Assembly (NCBI GenBank): GCA_030407005.1
Contig: JAUDYN010000007.1
Location: forward strand, 248,001-312,000
DNA from: Desarmillaria ectypa
Lineage: Eukaryota > Basidiomycota > Agaricomycetes > Agaricales > Physalacriaceae
Direction: 5' to 3'
DNA: 64,000 nucleotides
A model generated the notes under the pieces. The model saw only the letters and a list, made by a program, of their open reading frames with translations. It ran no database searches and was not told the origin of the DNA. The first letter of the stretch is position 1; every line of letters begins with the position of its first letter. The translations under genes were made by a program, and so were the position numbers. Shown one piece after another: positions 57,501-64,000 of the stretch.

Positions 57501-57919
57501 TGTTAGACCTGATCTTCACATGATTCTTTAGATGCACTAGGTCCCAGGGCTGTCTCATGTTTAGACAGTCACCCAAGAAAATGTGGCTATCATTGTCTGG
57601 ACCTGAGAAAGAAGGGCTAAGGTCTTAGCCAAGTTCTTGGAGTGAAGGGTTAGTATAGATAAACTTTAGCTCAAAGCTGGAGATTATACAGTGAGAGCCA
57701 TCCTACTTATATATGAAAACTAAGAGTCCTAATGCAGATATGGTAGTATGGAGTCCATGCATTTAACAATAAGAAATATCCATTAGGCAAGTGACTATTG
57801 TGAGTCATAGCACAATTGCTGAAGTCATTTGGTATGGGCAAGGTGATGGTGATGTGGTGATGATAGATGTGGAAGATAATGGTAATCACTGGAATAAGAT
57901 AGATGGAAAAATTGTAACA
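57501..57919 (-). repeat. 5' LTR of element D
   Basis: 419 bp, TGTTAGACCTGATCTTC...AATTGTAACA on the plus strand, highly similar to 32,461-32,879. The right flank CAAAT resembles the left flank CAAAC of the other LTR. Confidence 0.9.
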
Positions 57920-59380
57920 CAAATACCTAGGCTGCTTTGCATTTGGGCAGTCATCTATAGTGTCATTACTAATCTGTATTGGTATAGCAACTAATATCTT
58001 AGTTGATCAAAGGAGGAAAATTAGATGGTGAAGTCAGGAGATACTTCAAGGAGAAGTATAGAATTAAACCTTAGTCTGAAGCTGGGGATTAAGGCCACAG
58101 CTTCATCTACTTATATACAAAATGGTCTATGCTAATAATAAATACTGTGAGTCAGAGTCCAATACATACTATGTTTGGTTTCTATGCTTGAAACCCTAAG
58201 GTCATCAAAGTCTATGTCATCATAGCTAAATAGCTTTGGTTGGTCTGGTTCTGGTGCATTAACCAGGCTGAAAGGAAGTATAGAACCTTATCTTCAGGCA
58301 TTTTAGCTATCATGCATAAAGATCCTGGCCAGAAATATGGAGGAGTCATGATGATGAAAGTGATCGGGGCACTTAGATACTGGATTAGATAAGATAGTGA
58401 TGGATGTGATATGGTCAAGAGAAAATCATAATACTTACCCCTTCAACCTACAATTGTTGAGTGTGTTAGTGTAAGTGTGGGTGTTATAGCATTTTGCACT
58501 TCTAGCATAGTCACTGCCTTTCACAAGTCTATGAGCATGGCAACTTATACTACCACAATGCATCTGTGACATCAGGTGACATAAAAGGCTTTGGATTTTG
58601 GGCAGGCTGCAAAGCTGTTTGGACACTGTTTTGCCAAGACTGATGCTCTTAATGTGTTTATTGTTGGAATTTGAGAGTTGAGCCAAGATGATGGCAATCT
58701 GGCATCATGCTGAACTTGCTGATTAAGAGAGAAGTATTAGAAAAAGTGTAGAACATTCTAGTAAAATAGTATTTAGTATATAGGTACAGTAATGTACCTC
58801 TGCATGTGTTTGCAGAGCTCAGCCAAACACAATACTATTGGCCTGAAACCATGCATGTATTAACTGGGAATGGACTGATCCCCCATTTTACAACAGTTGT
58901 AGATCAGGCTGTGATATTTGGTGGATGAGAAAGAGAAAGAAGCTGCCAGGGAGGAGACTGGCACTCATAAACTATGTGTTACTCAAGGACACCATGGGCA
59001 TGACAAGGGCAAGGAGCTGAGGATCACACAGTGAGTCAGTGACCAGTGATTGAGAATCTTGATGAGCCAGCAGCTTTGTTATGAGGATTTCAATAAGAAT
59101 TGAGATAGGCATGGAGTTGGATGCAGATGTAGGACTTTCTTCACTGTAATCAAATGAATATAGTAATCTATACTCCCTTCATAAATGGTTATAAACCTGA
59201 GAGAACCCAGGCCAAGATTACTTGCCCTTACTTACAGTCATTACCCCACCCAGAGGGGGGGGGGATATGACAACATGTTATCTGAAATAATAATACAGCT
59301 TGGTTATGTTGTTTTATACTCTAACACTGTAGTTGGATTCGTTTATATACTACCCAAGAGTTTGTAATGCTTAATAGCCT
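57920..59380. repeat. CpG-poor repeat debris outside element D
   Basis: A further LTR-like piece lies at about 57,990-58,440 (AAGCTGGGGATTAAGG and CTTATATACAAAA recall the D LTR). About 58,660-58,853 is the inverted copy of the repeat at 31,738. A run of ten G follows near 59,256-59,265. No gene is recognisable. CpG returns from about 59,390. Confidence 0.6.
58660..58853 (-). repeat. Dispersed repeat, copy 2
   Basis: Reverse complement of 31,738-31,930: it runs TGTTGGAATTTGAG...CACAATACTATTGG. A faint third relative may lie at 61,440-61,550 (GGCATCATGC, GTAGAACATT). Confidence 0.6.
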
Positions 59381-59650
59381 ATTCACACTTTTTGTGGTGC
59401 ACCATGCACAACATCAAATGCATTTTTTCCGACGCATACACGATAACGCAAATGCAGCAAATGAACGAACACATCGAAGAAACACAAAATTCACCATGCC
59501 CTACTGGTTGTATGTCTAGTAAGAATAAAGAGTGTAATATTTGCCTTCAACATGTCGAGACAAACATCACGGCCTCCTCTAAATAAATAGCTCTGAACTT
59601 TGACTGTCAAGTAACAAAGATCTGTCCTGCTACCTCTGCCTCTGGGGAGT

Positions 59651-61058
59651 CTATCTCTCTCTCAAAGCAGCGCTAAACGTTGTCAGCTCCTCCTGGGAAA
59701 AACGCTCCCCAGCGGTATCCGGGAGAGCCTGCCTCCGGACCCGAAGTAGCATGCGAGTGACCGCGACGCTCATGATCGTCAAACCTAGCTGGATATCCTA
59801 CACGAAAGGTAACATTAACTCGAGCTGAGCATTGCTATGCTGACACGGTACCAAAAACACCACAATAGGGAGAGCGCAAACGACACTGATCAAATTTCAA
59901 CGTTCGGCACACAAACTTTGGATTAAGCACCGAAGCTGCTCACGTCAGGAAGTAGAGAACCGAATCTTGGAACATCAGCTGCATTATTGGCTTTGGGCTG
60001 AGCCGCAACGCGTCCCCATTTGATGATAGTAGTGACCTCCAATCTTGCAAATCTTGAATCCTACGGTGTGCTGTAGCAGCGAAAATGATGCCCTCGAATA
60101 GCAGGGCCAGCGTGCTAAAAATGCGATTTCAACGACGTACAAATGTGACCTGCGGCCGCATCGGACTCACAATTGGGCTACGCCTGCCTCTATACTTGCA
60201 TTGTTTAAAACTAAGTAGAGCGCTATAGAGGTGCTTGAAGTGCAGACAAACAAGCCAAAGAAGGACCACAAGATCCAGCGCTGATTGCCCGTAATTACCC
60301 AGACGCGAAGGACCAGTATCATTTCGATGACAGCGAGCTGTATCATCACTGGGATGCAATTACATGAGAAGCAATATCATAATGGATGAAGGTGAACCAC
60401 ACGTACCGTACATGATTGACTCGGGGTAAACGAGCAGACAATGGATTCCTTTCGATGATCTTGCTTCGGGGGAAGGGACTACTACACAGCATCAAGTCAC
60501 ATGCCTCGTATACCAAAATTTAATACACACCTTCTCCACATCTAAGTCACAACGTTGGTCAGTGGAAGGTCCAAGAATCCTAATTGAAAGAATGTACGTG
60601 GAATAATTCAGCTTAGAAAAAATCAGTGCCTGTTTTGATCATCACTGGAAGAAGAAATAGACTTGCCTCATATCGATCTCCTTCACAAGCCAAGGATTAG
60701 ATAATGTGAAGGCTTAAAGCTCTGAGGCGACATACTGATAAGGTCCCAAAATCGGAGGAAGAGTCCAAGGTAGCGATTCTGATGCCGTAATCAACAGCTC
60801 ATTCCGTCACTTATGGTGACCCTGGACAACAGACTCACCACGCAAAATAGAAATTTAATCCACGATCTTCTTGAAGACTGTTCCGATTTTAGGATTTAGA
60901 AGCCCATGTTACTCGTATTCTGAAATTAAAAACTTGCCCAGAACAAGTTGACCTTTAAGGCTCATTAGTGGCGCGCGCGCGAGAAGACTGTCAGGGAGTG
61001 CCGACCTCGTCATCAATACTGATCAGGTAGTCCCATAGAATGAACGACCTCGTTATGT
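59651..61058 (-). CDS. DUF6533-type membrane protein, 5' end unresolved
   Basis: Minus-strand exons read DITRSFILWDYLISIDDEV (the DUF6533 signature, 61,000-61,058), RRSWIKFLFCV, RYLGLFLRFWDLI, IQLAVIEMILVLRVWVITGN, QRWILWSFFGLFVCTSSTSI, LALLFEGIIFAATAHRRIQD, MQLMFQDSVLYFL and IMSVAVTRMLLRVRRQALP, ending SAALRER-stop. This is the layout of a seven-helix mushroom family of unknown function, related to the DUF6534 group at 30.9 kb. The N-terminal exon before DITRS is not found with confidence; an ATG at 61,253 leads to a GTAAGT donor and is one option. Some junctions look irregular, so the gene may be decaying. Confidence 0.62.
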
Positions 61059-62385
61059 CTGTGTGTTATTAGAGAAATGTCAGATAAAGAATTGTTGGAC
61101 CATACATCCTGTAACCTGAGACACGTGCAAGCCCATATGGTCACGATACAAATACAATGCCAAGAAACCCACATACTTACCCTCGTGTTTATATATTTTC
61201 TCTGATAGATGCTGCGGCAGTTTCCTGATGAAGGGGATGACTTGGTTGATCATGATTCACGGAGGGTGACGACCGAAAATATCAAGAATCATCTTTTGGG
61301 GAAGCCTGGGATCATTGCGGGAGTTGATGCGCTTAACATACTAAGCGAAAATGGGACCTTAATAAGGATGTGCATGGTATCCGTAATACGGTGCATGCTT
61401 ACGGTGCATATGGGGTTTTTGCCGACAAGTTCTAGAAGTAGCAATCCGGCATCATGCCGAGAGTCGGTGAGTAAGCATGAGAGGAGTAGAACATTGTAGT
61501 ACATTTTAGACATTAGTGCGAAGTTATACATATGTTTGGCTATTTAGTTGACCTCCAGAAGGAAGGAAGGAAGCTTTATTAGTCGTCGGTGCTCCTGAAC
61601 AGTAAGATGACGTTAGAGGTGGGCCTGGGAACGAACTGGGCAAAACCCCGACGTTTCGGACGGAAATATTGATATTTCTCATCAGAAGATTGGGAAAAAA
61701 AATTGCCGGGGGTTTCAGCGACCACAGTCCAGCATAATTCTTATCTGCCTCGTCGAGGGCTTACAAGTCCATAAAACCAAGGCGTGATGTTGCTACCTTT
61801 TCGTATGTTATTATGAACCCCCGTAATAATAACCTTGCCTTTGAAATTGCACAGAAGTATTTATGGCTCATGTATTACTACTATAAGTTCAAAAAATGCG
61901 GCCTGGCTTGCACAGATTAGTTTCAAAATGGTTGTAGTGGTTATATATGACTCTTAGGTGTCCAAAACGACCGTCGATGTAAGTGTGCTACAAGTCAGAA
62001 AACCCTGTGTCTTCGGCGTCGAGGTAACTCGACTCTACAGATCCATCAGAATTAGTTCCTTCTTCAGAAAGATTCTCATCCCCAATGCCCTCAGAACTTT
62101 TATCCTCGCCATCTCCTTCATCACTTCCCTCTGTGTCTTTATCCACGGCAGCTTCATCATCTGGTTCGTCGGTCCCTATTTCGTGTGTGGTCTCAGTCTC
62201 AGCCTCTGTCAAATCATCATTATCCTCGAGGTTTGGGTCTGCACTATGTCTAATGCCCCCACCAACATAGCACATGTACATGTTTCTGTCAACGAAGCTT
62301 ACCACAAGATGACTCACTCGTCAGCTAGCGCAAACTGTTAAATGCCATGAAACTGACGTCATAATGTAGTAATTTTCTGGGCCTG
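61059..62385. other. Mixed host and transposon-derived sequence
   Basis: Contains a GGAA microsatellite (about 61,558-61,572) and the acidic minus-strand frame described separately. No other gene is supported. Confidence 0.4.
61988..62317 (-). pseudogene. Acidic C-terminal fragment, possibly transposon-linked
   Basis: The 109-codon frame starts around FVDRNMYMCYVGGGIRHSAD and continues as a strongly acidic, low-complexity tail (DDLTEAETETTHEIGTDEPD, DEGDGEDKSSEGIGDENLSE) to a stop. The motif DRxMxMxxxGGGxxH followed by acidic repeats recalls the C-termini of repetitive hypothetical proteins in mushroom genomes. That association is from memory and uncertain. The upstream part of the gene is absent here. 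Confidence 0.45.
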
Positions 62386-63036
62386 TGTTAGGAATCTGCC
62401 GAAATCAGGATATGAGAGTGAGGGGCGACAAGTGATGATCGAAGCGAGGTAGGATATGTTATAGAGATGTATGTCGTTAGGGAATAGAATAGATTCCGGC
62501 AAGGGTTCGTGAGGAGACCTGAGAGGTCCAGTTTGCGAGGTAAAGGGGTCAGTAAGTGCGAAGCAGTTACTGTAGGAAGCAGCCGGTGAGCGCGGAGCTA
62601 TTATGGGCTGTAGATGAAGACAAGCGCTAGGCGTAGTCTTCGGATTGGTGTCGGAAAGCGCTTGGCGTATCCAACGAGTTGTTCAGCAAGCGCTAGGCGT
62701 AACTGATGAGGTTTCTGACAAGCGCTAGGCGTAGTCAGGAAGCGAGGAGATTGGCAAGCGCTAGGCGTAACCGATCAGATGCTTAGTTCACACAATGAAG
62801 TGGACTTGAAGATGAGTAGCTTCATTCTTTCTTTTACAAGGTTACAGACGGTATTTATATACTAAAAGGCTCGAGTCATGAATATTCTACAATGTTCTAT
62901 TATATTCTAGTATGAGCAAGAAGAATAGAGAAAGTAAAAGAAAATTATGTGTGAGTCACTGCTAGGACCGAGAAGGCCGAGTGTAGGCATGCGTTGACTC
63001 ATGCACCGAGTTTACAGATACTCAAGATCCATGACA
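62386..63036 (+). mobile_element. Solo LTR, family F, copy 2 (TSD GCCTG)
   Basis: 651 bp, TGTTAGGAATCTG...GATCCATGACA, flanked by GCCTG at 62,381-62,385 and 63,037-63,041. It is inverted relative to the copy at 29,319 and longer by one minisatellite unit of about 36 bp: five CAAGCGCTAGGCGTA-type units against four. It is otherwise almost identical. Confidence 0.92.
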
Positions 63037-63059
63037 GCCTGTATGGCATATCTAGTCAC

Positions 63060-63215
63060 GGAAAATTCCAAGAATTCAAGCATTACAGTGGCTTAGCAAG
63101 TCCACCTGTTTGTTCGCTGTTCCGGCTTTGTGGTGAAGAGTGAAATGATAATCTGCCAACTCCATCACCCATCATGTTTGGCGACAGTTGCTTAGCACAT
63201 TGGCCAAGCATTGGC
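63060..63215 (-). pseudogene. Gypsy pol fragment (end of RNase H)
   Basis: The minus strand reads WVMELADYHFTLHHKAGTAN and KQVDLLS, the conserved stretch between RNase H and integrase in chromodomain Gypsy elements. Only about 50 codons survive. Confidence 0.7.
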
Positions 63216-63344
63216 TTCAGTTTTAGGTCGCTCATATCTTCGAAACGAGCAGCTTAGACGACATAAGCGAGGCGTATTCACAGACTAAGATGATACTTCT
63301 ATTTATAAGGACCAAACTCGGAAGATGATATTCATCTACCGATT

Positions 63345-63606
63345 CTAAAGGAGATCAGAAGTGCACGGACAATGCGTAACTGATACGCGCTCGCCATGAA
63401 AAACAATGTTTTAATCCAAGATCTTCTGGAGAACTGTCGACCCTTGTGAGTTCACTCAAGCTGCCCCGCAGTGAAGGCAGATACATGCCTAGAATAAGTC
63501 GACCTATGATACAAATCAGAGGCTGAAGGCAAACATCTCCGAAACGAACAAACCTCGTCGTCAATGGTTATCATGTATTCCCAAACCAGTAGCGTCCTGT
63601 TAATGT
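63345..63606 (-). pseudogene. Second DUF6533-type gene, fragment
   Basis: Exons read DINRTLLVWEYMITIDDEV and RQFSRRSWIKTLFFMASAYQ, parallel to DITRSFILWDYLISIDDEV and RRSWIKFLFCV of the gene at 59.6-61.1 kb. Even the intron sequence between them is alignable (GTCGACTTATTCTAGGCA against GTCAACTTGTTCTGGGCA), so the two are recent paralogs. Downstream exons are absent: transposon-derived sequence with a Gypsy fragment follows. N-terminal exons may lie in 63,607-64,000, but I could not identify them. Confidence 0.65.
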
Positions 63607-64000
63607 CTGTCCGTTCGTAAGGGATAAGACGCCATGAAATACCTTCCGAACTGACATGGGGCGAGAGAATAAAAAAATGGCGTAATAAATATTTACCGAA
63701 TTACGGCTCGATTGACAAGACTACTCGGAGCGCTGGAACGAAACTCACAGGTACCGATGCCAGCCAGCAGAAGCTGTGGTGATGACACCTTTATACTAAA
63801 AGTAAGACGCATTACGTGTGCGCTTGTATTGATGCATCTAGAACGGAAGCTAAGGTTCGAATGGAGACAGGTTCGAGCAGAAAGCGTACTTGCAGACCAG
63901 TCAGTGTCGGATTATGATACAGAACAAGAAAACTAACCTGATCAAACCAGGCGGCGCAATTCCATCTTAGCCGGCTACTTTCACGAACAGGCGCAACACG
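63607..64000. other. Unassigned host-like sequence at the window end
   Basis: CpG-containing, so probably host DNA. It may hold the 5' end of the second DUF6533 gene. A plus-strand frame at 63,712-63,936 has no recognisable product. Confidence 0.3.

Larger units (their letters stand above)
32461..57919 (-). mobile_element. Element D: chromodomain Ty3/Gypsy retrotransposon, outer layer of the nest
   Basis: D has 419-bp LTRs at 57,501-57,919 (5') and 32,461-32,879 (3'), both TGTTAGACC...TAACA in plus orientation. Flanks are CAAAC on the left and CAAAT on the right, a probable TSD with one transition. Its minus-strand parts are, in order: upstream ORF (56,246-57,442), gag and zinc-knuckle region (54,878-56,245), protease (53,507-53,770), reverse transcriptase (52,450-53,200), an integrase fragment (44,692-44,838) and chromodomain (32,880-33,404). 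RNase H and most of the integrase are missing. D is interrupted by X, repeat E, B and a 1.3-kb LTR. It carries numerous stops and has almost no CpG. It cannot move on its own. Confidence 0.85.

Noticed and set aside
61988..62317. Plus-strand frame at 62,085-62,270, serine/proline-rich
   Set aside because: It is the complement of the acidic minus-strand fragment, which has the more structured beginning (DRNMYMCYVGGGIRH).

Overview
The window looks like nuclear DNA of a mushroom-forming basidiomycete (Agaricomycetes). Its host genes are broken into many short exons by GT-AG introns of about 45-60 bp. They belong to families expanded in that group: a CYP63-like P450, DUF6533 and DUF6534 multi-pass proteins, a fungal rhodopsin-domain protein and a Dal5-type permease. 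No rRNA, tRNA, CRISPR or bacterial-style operon was seen.

Layout. 1-3,960 is AT-rich and almost free of CpG; it is made of decayed LTR-derived repeats. 4,000-29,300 is ordinary gene-bearing DNA: a mitochondrial carrier (+), a 76-residue orphan (+), a Dal5-type MFS permease (-), a carboxymuconolactone-decarboxylase/AhpD-like protein (-), a rhodopsin-domain membrane protein (+), a CYP63-like P450 (+), a small cysteine-rich stanniocalcin-like protein (+), a TDT/SLAC1-type transporter (+), a second P450 (+) and a hypothetical ORF (-). 29,319-29,933 is a solo LTR. 30,926-31,738 is a DUF6534 gene cut off by a repeat.

32,461-57,919 is a nest of chromodomain Ty3/Gypsy elements, named D, B and X here. 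D (minus strand, 419-bp LTRs at both ends) is the outermost and oldest. B (minus) lies inside D and has lost its 5' end. X (plus, 417-bp LTRs, TSD CAGTA) interrupts D's chromodomain region. X contains two copies of a 1.36-kb LTR in opposite orientation, and its gag-pol core between them is inverted. Swapped 4-bp target-site duplications and a reading frame that continues across the breakpoint show that the core was flipped by recombination between the two copies. A third copy of that LTR joins B to D with non-matching flanks, as expected after an LTR-LTR deletion. CpG sites decay to TpG/CpA to different degrees in each layer, which gives a relative age order.

57,920-64,000 returns gradually to host DNA. 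It holds two related DUF6533 membrane-protein genes (-), the second broken, separated by transposon-derived sequence including a second copy of the solo LTR (62,386-63,036, TSD GCCTG) in inverted orientation to the one at 29.3 kb.

The host genes do not form an obvious pathway. The P450s, transporters and CMD-like enzyme would fit general secondary or xenobiotic metabolism, but their promoters and orientations look independent. The most interesting biology is in the nest: the flipped gag-pol core, and an extra upstream reading frame in X and D that encodes a predicted membrane helix followed by a proline-rich region ahead of gag.
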